A stretch of 64,000 bases of DNA from Verrucomicrobiota bacterium (lineage in GTDB: Bacteria > Verrucomicrobiota > Verrucomicrobiia > Limisphaerales > UBA9464): contig VHCX01000011.1 of NCBI GenBank assembly GCA_016871615.1, forward strand, positions 1 to 64,000. Direction: 5' to 3'. This document shows, piece by piece, positions 9,570-18,850 of the stretch. The number at the start of each line of letters is the position of its first letter. Position 1 is the stretch's first letter. The notes under the pieces were generated by a model, which was given only the letters and a program-made list of their open reading frames with translations, was not told the DNA's origin and did no database searches. Made by a program: the position numbers and the translations under genes.

Positions 9570-10456
9570 GGGCGGGCCGGGATGGCGGGGGCCGATGTGG
9601 CTGGGGCGGCCGGCGTGGAGGTCCGGGACGCCGTCCGGAAGGCCGGGCTGTCGAGGTGGTCGGCCAGCGAGGCCATCTGGGCCTCGTCGAGGATGCCCCC
9701 CTGCTGCAGGTCGAAGGCGGGCATCAGGCTGCCCGGCTTTCCGTTGCGCACCCAATGCGCCCAGTAGCCCCGGTCCGTGGGATGCTTGAGGGCCCGCAGG
9801 TCGGGCACCATCGAGGCCTTGTGCTCGGCGTCGTGGCAGATGCCGCAGGCCGTCGCGTAGAGCTCGGCGCCCTTCCTGCCCACGGTCGGGGCCACGTGGC
9901 ACGTGGCGCATTCCCCCCGGAAGACCGCCTGCCGGTCGGCGGCGGCGACCGCGAGGTTGCGCTGACGGTCGGCATCGCGCAGGCGCCCGGGTTCCGGCGG
10001 GGCGATCTGCACCTTGACGTTGAGCAGGACCGACCCGACGTCGCTCAGCACGGTGACGGTCTTGACGATCGTGCCTGACTTCCCGATGAGGTTCATGGTG
10101 CCGGAGATCTCGCCGCGCTGCCCCGGGGCGATCACCCAGGGCGTCTCGGGCAGTTTGGCCACGGTGCAGCCGCAGCTGGTGCGGGTGCCGGTGATGGTGA
10201 CGGCGTTGGTCCAGACGTTGGTCAGCGCGAAGCGGAAATCGACGCTCTGCTGCCCGTCCTGCGCCCGCAGGTCCCGGGTCTGGGCATCCCAGGCGAGGGC
10301 CTGCGGGAAATTCAACGCCGGGGCCGGCAGCGCCCGGCGGAAGGCGGCGGTGTCTAGGCCCGCCGGCGGGGTCGGTGCGCCGGTCTGGGCCAGCAGCATC
10401 GCTCCGCCGAGGGTCGCCGCCATCCACGCCATCCCACGTCTCCATCCCGCGTTCAT
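9566..10456 (-). CDS. Exported DUF1573-cytochrome c fusion protein
   Basis: Predicted 296-residue exported redox protein. A hydrophobic signal segment (AWMAATLGGAMLLAQ) is followed by a DUF1573-like beta domain, about 45-150, with the hallmark SCGCTVAKL. The C-terminal part carries two CxxCH sites, CATCH and CGICH, only 21 residues apart, followed by SLMPAF, which could provide the methionine ligand of a class I cytochrome. The second site begins the normal cytochrome c fold; the first sits in its lead-in. The ATG at 10456 gives a normal signal peptide, although an ATG six codons upstream is possible. Its stop overlaps the tmk start. Electron partners are not evident nearby. Confidence 0.78.
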   Translation of the reverse strand: MNAGWRRGMAWMAATLGGAMLLAQTGAPTPPAGLDTAAFRRALPAPALNFPQALAWDAQTRDLRAQDGQQSVDFRFALTNVWTNAVTITGTRTSCGCTVAKLPETPWVIAPGQRGEISGTMNLIGKSGTIVKTVTVLSDVGSVLLNVKVQIAPPEPGRLRDADRQRNLAVAAADRQAVFRGECATCHVAPTVGRKGAELYATACGICHDAEHKASMVPDLRALKHPTDRGYWAHWVRNGKPGSLMPAFDLQQGGILDEAQMASLADHLDSPAFRTASRTSTPAAPATSAPAIPARP

Positions 10457-10546
10457 GGCCGGTGGAGATACCATACCCCCGCCGCCCGGCGAGCCTGATT
10501 TTGCGGTGGTCCGGGACTTCCGCCTTCGGGGGAGATCTCGATCGGC

Positions 10547-11737
10547 ATGGGTTTCGGTTGGAACCCCGGCCCCGGGCGACGTATGCAGACGGCGACGACG
10601 ATGGCGGCAACCTCCTTCCAATGGCTCAGGACCGGTGACGAGGCCTTCTCGGCGTTGCTGTCGGCGATTGGGGGTGCCCGGCAATCGGTCTGCCTGGAAA
10701 CCTACATTTTTGCCGCCGGGCAGCCGGGCGAATCCGTGCGCGCCGCCCTGGTCGATGCCGCGCAGCGCGGGGTGTCGGTCCGCGTCCTGGTCGACGGGCT
10801 GGGGTCGTCGTCGCTGGACGAGGGGTTCTTCGACCCCCTGCGCGCCGCCGGCGGGGAACTCCGGGTGTTCAATCCGCTGACGCTGCGCCGGTTGCCAGTC
10901 CGCAGCCACCGGAAGCTGCTCGTCGTCGACCGGGAGTCGGCCTTTACCGGCGGCTTCAACGTCGCTCCGGAATACCTCGGCGATGGGATCCGCTCTGGAT
11001 GGCGCGACATCGGGATCCGGCTCACCGGTCCGGTGGTCGGCAGCCTGGCGGACACCTTCGAGCCGCTCTGGGAACGGGCTGGACGGCGTCCGCCCCGGTT
11101 CGTGCGCCTTCGTCGCCGTGAATCGCCCGCAGGTCCGGAGGAGCCTGCCGCGTTCGACGGATTCCGGGTGCTGCCGAGCGGCCCGGGACGCGGCCGGAAC
11201 GCCTTCCTCGCCGAGTTCCTCGAATGCCTCGAGACGGCCTCCGACGTGCGGATCGCCGTGGCCTACTTCCTGCCGGGTCTGGCGCTTCGGGCGGCCCTCC
11301 GCCGGGTCGCCGCCCGTGGCGGGCGGGTGCGCCTTCTGGTGCCAGGACGGTCCGACGTGGCGATCTCGCAACGGGCGGGCCGGTTCCTTTACGGACGCCT
11401 CCTGCGCTCCGGGGTGGAGATCCGCGAATACGCACCCCAGGTGCTGCACGCCAAGCTTTACCGGGTCGACGATTCGGTCTTCGTGGGTTCGTCGAACCTC
11501 GACACGCGAAGCCTGCACATCAACCACGAGCTCATGGTGAGGATCCGCCACCCGCAGGCCGCCGCGGAGACCGCCGAATGGTTCGATGCCGCAGAGGCGC
11601 TGGCCACTCCGGTCGAGCCCGCCACCTGGGCCCGTTCGCGCTCCGGGTGGGAGCGCATCCGCGAGCGGTGGAGCTTCCTGGTGCTCTCCCGGATCGACCC
11701 CTACGTGACCCGCTGGCTGGCGGAGGATCCCCGGTAG
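10547..11737 (+). CDS. cls: Cardiolipin synthase / phospholipase D family protein (ClsB-like)
   Basis: Predicted 396-residue member of the phospholipase D superfamily, with both HKD catalytic motifs: RSHRKLLVVD (His121) followed by GGFN, and LHAKLYRVDD (His301) followed by SSNLDTRS. It lacks the N-terminal membrane helices of ClsA, so it resembles the shorter ClsB/YbhO group, which makes cardiolipin from phosphatidylglycerol. Start choice is uncertain: the ATG at 10547 follows a GGGGAG stretch, but ATGs at 10583 and 10601 would also keep the domain. The stop is TAG. It converges with htpX across a short intergenic palindrome. Confidence 0.85.
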   Translation: MGFGWNPGPGRRMQTATTMAATSFQWLRTGDEAFSALLSAIGGARQSVCLETYIFAAGQPGESVRAALVDAAQRGVSVRVLVDGLGSSSLDEGFFDPLRAAGGELRVFNPLTLRRLPVRSHRKLLVVDRESAFTGGFNVAPEYLGDGIRSGWRDIGIRLTGPVVGSLADTFEPLWERAGRRPPRFVRLRRRESPAGPEEPAAFDGFRVLPSGPGRGRNAFLAEFLECLETASDVRIAVAYFLPGLALRAALRRVAARGGRVRLLVPGRSDVAISQRAGRFLYGRLLRSGVEIREYAPQVLHAKLYRVDDSVFVGSSNLDTRSLHINHELMVRIRHPQAAAETAEWFDAAEALATPVEPATWARSRSGWERIRERWSFLVLSRIDPYVTRWLAEDPR

Positions 11738-11741
11738 GCCT

Positions 11742-11772
11742 GCCGGGCTTTTGGTCACGGCCCGGCCGGGCC
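11742..11772. terminator. Candidate bidirectional hairpin between cls and htpX
   Basis: GCCGGGC (11742-11748) can pair with GCCCGGC (11760-11766) across an 11-base loop, and GGCCCGGCCGGGCC (11759-11772) is a perfect palindrome. It sits between convergent gene ends. No U-run is present, so an intrinsic terminator role is tentative. Confidence 0.3.
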
Positions 11773-11790
11773 CCTCTCCACGCGCCCGCC

Positions 11791-12690
11791 TCAGGCGACG
11801 CCCTGCAGCGCCCGGATGCGGTCGTCCAGGGGCGGGTGCGAGGCGAACCAGTTGCCGTAGTTGTGGCTGATCTTGAAGGCGGCCAGTGCGGCCGACCGGT
11901 CGTCGAGCACCCCGCCGCCCTCGTGGATCATCTTCAACCGATGCAGCGCCCCGACCATCGCGTCGCGACCCTCGATGCGGGCGGCCATCGCATCGGCCGC
12001 GAATTCGCGCCGCCGGCTGTAGGCCATGACGATGAGCGTCGCCACCAGGCCCAGGAGGATCTGCGCCACCATCGACCCGATGAAGAAGCCGATGCCCGTG
12101 CCGGACGAGCGGCCTTCCTCGTCGCGCCGGTTGCCCTGAAGGAACGAGTCGACCAAGAGCCCGATGATGCGGGAGAAGAAGACCACGAAGGTGTTCAGCA
12201 CGCCCTGGAGCAGCGTCATGGTCACCATGTCGCCGTTGGCGATGTGGGCCACCTCATGCGCCAGCACGCCCTCCACCTCACGCTCGCGCATCTGGCGGAG
12301 CAGGCCGGAGCTGACGGCGACGAGGGCGCTCTTCCGCGAGCGGCCCGTGGCGAAGGCGTTGGCCTCGGGGCTGTCATAGACGCCCACGTCGGGCATGGGG
12401 ATCCCGGCCTTGTGGGCCTGTTCCTCCACCGTCTGGAGCAGCCAGCGCTCGGTCTGGTCGCGGGGCTCCCGGATCAACTCGATGGAGTAGGCGCGGATGG
12501 CCATCCACTTGGAGATGAGCAGCGAGAACAGGCTGCCCGAGAAGCCGATGACCAGGGACATGACCATCAGCCCGGTGTAGCTGATGCCGTGGGCGCCGAT
12601 CCACCGGTCGAGCCCGAGGGCCCGGACCACGGTGGAGATGACCAGGAGGACCGCGAGGTTGGTCAGCGCGAAGAGGGTGATGCGTTTCAT
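11791..12690 (-). CDS. htpX: Membrane zinc metalloprotease HtpX
   Basis: Predicted 299-residue inner-membrane M48 protease for quality control of damaged membrane proteins. Two N-terminal helices (about 4-24 and 38-60) are followed by the zinc motif HEVAH at 145-149, two more hydrophobic segments (about 160-182 and 195-222), and the distal Glu ligand in RRREFAADA near 228. The block SPEANAFATGRSRKSALVAVS is characteristic of HtpX. The length is normal and the ATG start is clear (MKRITLFALTNLAVLL). It is a single gene, divergent from the small membrane protein at 12900. No heat-shock operator was recognised upstream. Confidence 0.95.
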   Translation of the reverse strand: MKRITLFALTNLAVLLVISTVVRALGLDRWIGAHGISYTGLMVMSLVIGFSGSLFSLLISKWMAIRAYSIELIREPRDQTERWLLQTVEEQAHKAGIPMPDVGVYDSPEANAFATGRSRKSALVAVSSGLLRQMREREVEGVLAHEVAHIANGDMVTMTLLQGVLNTFVVFFSRIIGLLVDSFLQGNRRDEEGRSSGTGIGFFIGSMVAQILLGLVATLIVMAYSRRREFAADAMAARIEGRDAMVGALHRLKMIHEGGGVLDDRSAALAAFKISHNYGNWFASHPPLDDRIRALQGVA

Positions 12691-12899
12691 GGATCTGGTT
12701 TGGATCTGGATCGGTCGTCAGCCCGGGGGCTCCCCCGGGGTGGCTACGTGCAGGGGACAGATAGGAGCTTCTGGGGTCTCCCGCAACTGGGACCGGGGGG
12801 GGCGGTTTCGAATGGGCACCGCCGCCGGACCTGGACGCGCGGCGGGGAAATGTTGCCAACCTCCGGCCGCTCCCGTAACTAACCCCGAAGCGTTCCGCC

Positions 12900-13073
12900 A
12901 TGCCCCTGTTTGGCAAACCGAAGAATCCCGAGGAACACCGCTACTACCTGCTGCCCGGGCAGGGTCGGGGGGCCCGCAAGAAGCACCGTCAGCACGTGCT
13001 GGCGGGCATCGTCGTCGGCTGCATCGCCTCGGCGATCCTCGGGTTGCTGCTCTGGCAGATGAACCGGCGCTGA
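12900..13073 (+). CDS. Small single-helix membrane protein, 57 residues
   Basis: An ATG-to-TGA frame of 57 codons. The N-terminal 30 residues are soluble and basic (PKNPEEHRYYLLPGQG, then RGARKKHRQH), followed by one hydrophobic helix (VLAGIVVGCIASAILGLLLW, about 33-52) and a basic tail QMNRR. The positive charges before the helix suggest an N-in topology. No Shine-Dalgarno sequence is visible, as for several genes here. It lies alone between htpX (divergent) and the DHH phosphoesterase (convergent). The well-formed amphipathic/helix layout and GC-rich codon use support a real gene; I do not recognise the family and give no function. Confidence 0.6.
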   Translation: MPLFGKPKNPEEHRYYLLPGQGRGARKKHRQHVLAGIVVGCIASAILGLLLWQMNRR

Positions 13074-13122
13074 AGCCGGCCGTCCGGACGAAGAGGTCCG
13101 GCGTTGGTCCCGACGGTCCGGT

Positions 13123-14064
13123 TCAGCGCCGGGTCTGCTCCCACTGCAACAACAGGTCGCCCATGGCGTTGAGCGGCGCCGCGGCCCGGGTGGGCACCAG
13201 ATGCTGACGGAGGTACTGGATGGCCGCCTCGTGGTCGTTCACCGATCGGGGCAGCGTCGTGCCCGAGGCGTTCGGATGGCCGCCCCCGTCGAATCGGGCC
13301 GCCACCTTCAGGGCCTCCCCGTTGCGGCTGCGGAAGCTCACGATGAAGGCCCCGTTGCCCTTCTTGAAGAGGGTCGCCAGCACCGGGTGCGGCGTGGCCC
13401 CGCGTTCGAGCAGCTGGTGGACGATGACGTTCGTGTTGCCCACCACCGGGTGGACGAGCCCGACCTCCGGGCTGAGCGCCTCGACATGCTCCCGGGCCCA
13501 GGCGAAGCCGATGGGGTCCTCCACCCGGCGCCGGACCCGCATGACCTCGAGCAACGGATGGTCGAGGAGCGCCTCGACGCGGCCGCCGATCAGCGAATGC
13601 AGGTTCCAGAACCCGTACGACTTGACGAGGTTGGCGTAGTCGCAGGCCTCCACGAAGTCGGCGTGGGTCTCGTCGAACAGGTCGCCGATGTCGGCGAGCT
13701 GGACGATGCGGTCCAGCTCCGGGGAGCCGAGCCCGTGTTCCCGGGCGAGTTCGTGGCACAGCCGGCTGGCGGACTTGGCCGAGTCATGCACCAGTCGCGC
13801 GGCCGTCGGCCGGGTCTCGGTGGCATGGTGGTCCACCACCAGCCAGCCTTTCCGGTCGAGGCGGGTCTCGAAGGTGAAGTCGCTGACCCAGGCCGAGCGT
13901 TCGTTGAGCTGCCGGGCCTTCCAGCCCTGGTAGTGGTAGGCCTCCAGGAGCACCTCCCTGCCGAACAGGTGCCGGGCCAGACGCTGCAGCAACAGGCCGG
14001 AGACCAGCCCGTCGAGATCGCTCTCGTGGGTCAGCACCACCTGAGGTTCCGTCAAGGGGTCCAT
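13123..14064 (-). CDS. DHH-family phosphoesterase
   Basis: Predicted 313-residue hydrolase of the DHH/DHHA1 superfamily, which includes RecJ, NrnA-type oligoribonucleases and NrnB-like phosphodiesterases. Motif I appears as HESDLDGLVSG (Asp15-Asp18), the signature DHH as VVDHHAT (78-80), a third acidic motif as LADIGDLFDET, and the DHHA1 motif as FDGGGHPNASG near 260. The length fits the short NrnA/NrnB types rather than RecJ. The ATG at 14064 immediately precedes the conserved N-terminal strand. The likely role is degradation of very short oligonucleotides or cyclic/dinucleotides in the cytoplasm; the exact substrate cannot be told. Confidence 0.85.
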   Translation of the reverse strand: MDPLTEPQVVLTHESDLDGLVSGLLLQRLARHLFGREVLLEAYHYQGWKARQLNERSAWVSDFTFETRLDRKGWLVVDHHATETRPTAARLVHDSAKSASRLCHELAREHGLGSPELDRIVQLADIGDLFDETHADFVEACDYANLVKSYGFWNLHSLIGGRVEALLDHPLLEVMRVRRRVEDPIGFAWAREHVEALSPEVGLVHPVVGNTNVIVHQLLERGATPHPVLATLFKKGNGAFIVSFRSRNGEALKVAARFDGGGHPNASGTTLPRSVNDHEAAIQYLRQHLVPTRAAAPLNAMGDLLLQWEQTRR

Positions 14065-14125
14065 CGAGCCGCTGAGGCTAATGGAGCTCCGTCCGTGCGG
14101 AAACGGAAATGATGGGCCCTGAGCC

Positions 14126-17100
14126 TTATTTCGACGCGGTCGGCAGGCGTTCGAGGTACTCGAGCACCGAGGCCAGTTCACGCACGGTCAGCCCGGCGGC
14201 GAGGCCCTCGGGCATGAGCGAGCGTTGCTGCTTCTCGCGACGGGTGATCTGCGAGACCGGCAGGGTCTGCTCGACGGCGGCGATGGTGCGCACCGTCACC
14301 GCGTCGGCGGCCTCGCGCACCACGAACCCGTCGACCTCGGTCCCGTCCTTGAGCTCGAAGTGGTTGGCCACGAAGCCCTGCGCCAGCGTCTTGTTGGGCA
14401 GGAGGATCGCCTCGGCCAGTTCGCGCCGCCGGTACACGGTTGCGATGGTGCCGAGGTAGGGGCCCTTGAGCGGCTCGTCGGCCTTGACCGTGTGGCAGCC
14501 GTTGCAGCCGATCTGCCCGAAGAGCTGGCCTCCGCGGGTGGCGTCGCCGGAGGTCTTCAGCACCTGCGCCAGGACCTCCTCGACCGGCAGGTCGCCGACC
14601 TTGGCGGCCTTGGCCTCGGCCCGGAACCTGTCCGGGTCGATCTTCAGGCGCCCGATGGTCTCGCGGGCCGTCTTGGAGATCGCCGGATCGGGGTCGTCGA
14701 GGGCCGTGACGAACGCGGCCGCCCTCGAGGCGTCCCCGATCTGGGCCGCGGCCTTGAGGATCTGCAGGCGTCGCTTCGGCTGCGACCAACCGGTGTCGAG
14801 CGAGGCGTTGGCCGCGGCCCGGGCCTCGGGCGCGCCCACCTTGCGCGAGGCCAGGCGCAGGACGGCAGCCTCAGCCAGCGCCGAGGCGGGGCCTTCAGCC
14901 TCGGCCGCCACCGCCTCAAACACGCCATGGACCTGGTCGAGCTTCGGCGCGTTCCGGAAGGCGTTGGCGGCCTTCTCGGCGAGGTTGTTCTCGGACTTGG
15001 TGGACTGGACCTTCGGCAGGGCCCGCAACACGGCGCGCCAGGCCTCGGGATCCACGGTCCGGGTCAGGGCGATGACCGCCTGGGCCCGGGCGGCGTCGGA
15101 GGTCTCATCGGCCTCGGCGGCCCGGACCAGCAACGGCACGGCCTTGGCCGTGATCTCCTCGGCCTCCGCCAATTGACCGGCCACCGCCGGCAGCAGGCTG
15201 GCCTCGGAGGCCGCCCGCGCCAGGAGCGTGTCGAGGGCGTCGCCGGCGGGGATGCGATGGCGGGCAAATTCCCGGCCGAGGTGGGCGGCCTCGGCGGCCT
15301 TGGCCCGGCTCAGCTGTGCCTTGAGGGCGGCGGCGATGCGCGCCGTGCCCTCCCAGGCCTCGGGTTGGTAGTAGGGCCCGCGGGTGTCCGGGCGTGTGCC
15401 CCAGGAGTCGCCCTTCCAAGGCCCTTCCTGGAAGTGCAGGCGGCAGAGGGCGGTGATGAGCCCGGCGCGACGCGCGGCCTCCTTCTCGGTCTCAAGCCGC
15501 TGGAGGAGCCCGTCCACCACGCGGGTCTGATGCAGCGACTGGAGGACCCTCAGGGCGGCCGTGCGCGCCGCATCGGGCGCCGTCGCCTGGTCGACGACCT
15601 TGAGGCAGGCGTCGGCGGCGGACAGGTCGGTGAGAGCGCGGACCACCGCGTGGGCGACGATCGGATCGGAATCGGCGAGGTGGCGTGCCAGGGCCGGGAC
15701 CGAGGCCGGGCCGGCCAGACGGGACGCCGCGTTGGCCGCCGAGCGACGGACCACCGGGTCGCGGGAGTCGAGGAGCCGGCCGATCCGGTCCGGAGCGACC
15801 AGGCCCAGCGGCCGGGCGGATCCCGCCAGGGCGTGCAGGATGGCCGGGGCCACGGCCTCGTCGGCCAGCCGCTTGGCGAGCAGGCTCTTCGATTCCGTGG
15901 GCCATCCCAGGGCCAGGGCGTTGACCGCCGCGATGCGTGAGGCCTTGGCGGTGGATGCGTCGGCGACGAGGTCGCGCAAAGCGGCCAGCGTCGCCTTGCG
16001 GTCCGCGCGGCCCGCGGCGATCCGGCGGAGCAGGGTCCGTTGGGCCTCTAGGCGGCGTCGGTGGCTGGGCGAGCGCAGCGCCTCGACGAGCTTCTCCGGC
16101 GCGAGGGTCTCGAAGTCGGGCATCGCGGGCGGCGTGTAGCCCTTCGGGGCGATGCGGGCGACGAAACCGACCTCGGGCCCGACCCAGGTGAACGACGCAC
16201 CCTTCCAGCTGGCGGCGTACACCGCGCTGTTGCCGTCCACGTCGAGGTCGGTCACGCGGGGGAGCCGCAGGAATTCCTCCTGGCTGGCGCCCACGGTGGC
16301 TCCCTTCGGCGTCAGGCCATGGTGGAAGACTCGGTCGCGTCCCCAGTCGGCGGTGAAGGGGGCGTTGTTCCAACGGGCCGGCAGGCCGGGCTCGTCGATC
16401 CACGCCGCGCCGCAGCCCGATCCCCCGCCGTAGTCGGCGAGGGGCTGGATGATCTCGTCGCCGAAGTTCTTGAAGAGGCGCGGATAGCCGTGCTGGGTGC
16501 GCCCGCTGAAGTGGTGGAGGCGGATGTCCCAGCCGCCGCCGTCGTTGGTGTTGTCGCGCGTGAAGCCCTCGAGCTCCGGGCTCAGCGCCACCTCGAGGAT
16601 GTTCCGCGTGCCGTCGGCCCACGTCTCCAGGCCGCTGCCGTCGGGCCGGAACCGCACCACGCCGCCTCCGCGCATCTGCAGCCGGGTGCCGTCGGTGCCC
16701 ACCGCCTCCAGGAAGCCGAAGTCGCCGATCGCCGCATACAGCCAGCCGTCGATGCCCAGCGTCAGTCCGTTGGACCCGTGGTCGGCCGGCCGGTCCTTGA
16801 AGGTCCAGCCGATGCCGCGGATGAGCGTCTGCTTCCCGTCGGCCACGCCGTCCCCGTCCTGGTCGATGAACACGCTCACGTCGGGTGGGTGCAGCAGGTA
16901 GAGCCGGTCATGGTCCCAGACCAGTCCGCGCGGGGAATCGACATCGGCCACGAAGGCCTTCACCTCGTCGCCCTGACCGTCGCCGTTGGTGTCGCGCACG
17001 CGCAGCACCCGGCCCAGGTGGGGCTTGCGGTCGAGCGAACCATTGCCGTCGCTCGAGACGTAGAGGGTGCCGTCGGTGGCCGCCGCCACGAACACCGGGT

Positions 17101-17323
17101 AGTTCACGGCCGGCGGCGTCGCGAAGAGGGTCACCTGAAACTCCGGCGGTGCGCCCACGTCCTTCAGGAGCCCCTCGACCTTGTCCACCACGACCGCCGG
17201 CAGGCGTGACAGTTCCTCCGGGGTCGGTTGGCGGTCCTTGGCGGTGAAGGTCTGGGCGCCCAGGGGTGGCACGGCCAGGCCCAGGGCGGCCAGCAGGTCA
17301 AGTCGCTTGAGGGAAGGCTTCAT
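14126..17323 (-). CDS. PVC-type exported propeller/HEAT-repeat/cytochrome c protein
   Basis: Predicted 1065-residue exported protein with a signal peptide ending near GAQ-TF (about residue 23). About 30-400 form a sorbosone/glucose-dehydrogenase-like beta propeller ([48 protein letters not shown]). About 420-850 are alanine-rich HEAT-like repeats ([19 protein letters not shown] and similar). A C-terminal single-heme domain has GCNGCH near 937-942. This three-part architecture is a known PVC family of unknown substrate, often called a putative membrane-bound dehydrogenase or heme-binding protein. It is probably periplasmic and passes electrons from a sugar or alcohol to a cytochrome. It ends with TAA and is divergent from a pseudopilin gene. 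Confidence 0.85.
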   Translation of the reverse strand: MKPSLKRLDLLAALGLAVPPLGAQTFTAKDRQPTPEELSRLPAVVVDKVEGLLKDVGAPPEFQVTLFATPPAVNYPVFVAAATDGTLYVSSDGNGSLDRKPHLGRVLRVRDTNGDGQGDEVKAFVADVDSPRGLVWDHDRLYLLHPPDVSVFIDQDGDGVADGKQTLIRGIGWTFKDRPADHGSNGLTLGIDGWLYAAIGDFGFLEAVGTDGTRLQMRGGGVVRFRPDGSGLETWADGTRNILEVALSPELEGFTRDNTNDGGGWDIRLHHFSGRTQHGYPRLFKNFGDEIIQPLADYGGGSGCGAAWIDEPGLPARWNNAPFTADWGRDRVFHHGLTPKGATVGASQEEFLRLPRVTDLDVDGNSAVYAASWKGASFTWVGPEVGFVARIAPKGYTPPAMPDFETLAPEKLVEALRSPSHRRRLEAQRTLLRRIAAGRADRKATLAALRDLVADASTAKASRIAAVNALALGWPTESKSLLAKRLADEAVAPAILHALAGSARPLGLVAPDRIGRLLDSRDPVVRRSAANAASRLAGPASVPALARHLADSDPIVAHAVVRALTDLSAADACLKVVDQATAPDAARTAALRVLQSLHQTRVVDGLLQRLETEKEAARRAGLITALCRLHFQEGPWKGDSWGTRPDTRGPYYQPEAWEGTARIAAALKAQLSRAKAAEAAHLGREFARHRIPAGDALDTLLARAASEASLLPAVAGQLAEAEEITAKAVPLLVRAAEADETSDAARAQAVIALTRTVDPEAWRAVLRALPKVQSTKSENNLAEKAANAFRNAPKLDQVHGVFEAVAAEAEGPASALAEAAVLRLASRKVGAPEARAAANASLDTGWSQPKRRLQILKAAAQIGDASRAAAFVTALDDPDPAISKTARETIGRLKIDPDRFRAEAKAAKVGDLPVEEVLAQVLKTSGDATRGGQLFGQIGCNGCHTVKADEPLKGPYLGTIATVYRRRELAEAILLPNKTLAQGFVANHFELKDGTEVDGFVVREAADAVTVRTIAAVEQTLPVSQITRREKQQRSLMPEGLAAGLTVRELASVLEYLERLPTASK

Positions 17324-17471
17324 GGTGGACCGTCATCCTGCCGTCCTGGTGCCTCTGCTGGCAATGGGCGGGCGGCGGCTTCCCACTTCGGGCGTGACAA
17401 ATCGCAACGGCGGGCGCAATGAAAGATCTTTGAGTCCCCAACCGCCCGGCCGAGCCGGGATCGCCGTCGCC

Positions 17472-18227
17472 ATGAACCGAATGGAATCCGCCCGCTCCCA
17501 GTCGCCGGTGTCCGAAACCCGCGGGGCGCGGGCCTTCACCCTGATCGAACTCCTGGTGGTCATCGCCATCATCGCGATCCTCGCCGGGATGCTGCTGCCG
17601 GCGCTCTCCAAGGCCAAGGAACAGGGCCAGCGCACCCGCTGCCTCTCGAACCTCAAGCAGATCCTCCTGGCGACGCAGATGTACACCAACGACAACGAGG
17701 ACTACCTGCCCTACACCTCCTGGAGTTCAGGCACCTTCAATGTCGCCAACTGGTGCTACATGCGGGTGGCGACCAACCGGCCGGACCACACGGTCGAGCG
17801 CAGCCAGCTGTGGAACTACCACACCTCGAGGGCGCTGACCTTCTGTCCCATCGACCGGACCAACACGCCGCTCTTCAAGGTGCGCGAGCAGAAGGTCTCG
17901 AGCTACATGATGAACGGGGCCGTCTCGAAGTATTCGACCGGTCCCCGGGACGGCTTCACCACCTACAAGCTGGCCCAATTCAATCCCGACTCGATGCTCT
18001 ATTGGGAGGCCGACGAGAAGCAGCCCTCCAATTTCGACAACGTCGCCAGCCGCCCCGACGAGGGGGTGACCCAGCGCCACAACACCGGCACCGTCATGGG
18101 CATGTTCGGCGGACAGACCGAGTACATGCGCTTCCGGACCTACTACCAGGAGGCCGGCATCGGCGGCTTCCGGGGCATGCGTCCCGGTCGCTTCTGGTGC
18201 GTGCCCGGCTCGCCGACCGGCGAGTGA
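17472..18227 (+). CDS. Type II pseudopilin-like protein
   Basis: Predicted 251-residue protein with the leader [20 protein letters not shown] and then [20 protein letters not shown]. The residue before the cleavage site is Ala rather than Gly. The body has [20 protein letters not shown] and several aromatic, Cys-containing segments ([15 protein letters not shown]). The usual C-terminal DGH is replaced by [10 protein letters not shown]. The ATG at 17472 gives the short leader; longer in-frame starts reach back into the divergent gene's region and are not needed. A small lipoprotein starts 25 bases after the stop and may be co-transcribed. Function unknown beyond the pseudopilin-type signal. 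Confidence 0.82.
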   Translation: MNRMESARSQSPVSETRGARAFTLIELLVVIAIIAILAGMLLPALSKAKEQGQRTRCLSNLKQILLATQMYTNDNEDYLPYTSWSSGTFNVANWCYMRVATNRPDHTVERSQLWNYHTSRALTFCPIDRTNTPLFKVREQKVSSYMMNGAVSKYSTGPRDGFTTYKLAQFNPDSMLYWEADEKQPSNFDNVASRPDEGVTQRHNTGTVMGMFGGQTEYMRFRTYYQEAGIGGFRGMRPGRFWCVPGSPTGE

Positions 18228-18252
18228 CGCCCCGGCCATTTGGATACGACCC

Positions 18253-18651
18253 ATGAAGACTCCCATCGGACGGACCGTGAGCGGGATGGCGTTGCCGCTG
18301 CTGGCCCTGGCGGTGCTGGCGGGCTGCGGGGCCCGGCAGGACGACGACCTGAAGACCGCCTCCACGCCGGCCGAGGCGGCCAGCCAGATCGAGCGTGCCT
18401 TCGCCGGGGCGCCGGAGGCGACGCGCCATGCCGCCGAAGTGGCGGCCGAGGCGTTGCGGCGCGGGGAGTACGAGAAGGCCGTGGTGTCGCTCACGACCGT
18501 GAGGACGGCCCCCAACGTGACCCTCGACCAAGGCATGGCGGTCCACCAGTCCACGCTCCAGCTCGAGGCCCGGTTGGCGGCGGAGATCGCCGCCGGGAAT
18601 GAGGCAGCGTCCCGCGCCTATGGGTTGCTGAAGGCCATGAAGGCCAAGTGA
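18253..18651 (+). CDS. Small lipoprotein, helical
   Basis: Predicted 132-residue protein. A hydrophobic signal (ALPLLALAVLAGC) ends in the lipobox LAGC, so the mature protein is lipid-anchored at the inner or outer membrane. The rest is predicted helical and alanine-rich (TPAEAASQIERAFAGAPEAT, RRGEYEKAVVSLTTVRT), with a weak TPR-like repeat feel. It follows the pseudopilin gene by 25 bases on the same strand, so the two are probably one transcript; a partnership is only inferred. I do not recognise a named family. Confidence 0.72.
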   Translation: MKTPIGRTVSGMALPLLALAVLAGCGARQDDDLKTASTPAEAASQIERAFAGAPEATRHAAEVAAEALRRGEYEKAVVSLTTVRTAPNVTLDQGMAVHQSTLQLEARLAAEIAAGNEAASRAYGLLKAMKAK

Positions 18652-18683
18652 CGGTGGGGATGGCCGGGTGATCGGGATTTCAG

Positions 18684-18713
18684 GGCCGTTTTTTGGGGCC
18701 GTTTTTGGGGTCC
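18684..18713. repeat. Tandem CCG-T-run-GGGG repeat in a convergent intergenic region
   Basis: Two adjacent copies of CCG followed by five or six T and GGGG lie just after the lipoprotein gene and before the convergent Gfo/Idh/MocA gene. The same unit recurs at 21884-21908 behind tig. The T-run and position suggest a terminator-like element, but no perfect stem was found here. Confidence 0.45.
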
Positions 18714-18799
18714 GTCTTCGGTTCCGCCCGGGCTGGATCCGTGGACCTGGAGCGCGACGACGTCGCTGGCCCCCCGCCGATGGGCCTGGTGCGTGAACC

Positions 18800-18831
18800 G
18801 GGTCCAGCGGGGACAGGGTCCAGCGGGGATA
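18800..18831. repeat. Two tandem copies of a 16-base unit
   Basis: The unit GGGTCCAGCGGGGACA at 18800-18815 is repeated at 18816-18831 with one difference (C to T). It lies in the convergent gap downstream of the Gfo/Idh/MocA gene. No function is suggested. Confidence 0.7.
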
Positions 18832-18850
18832 GGATCGGTCTCCAACGGTG

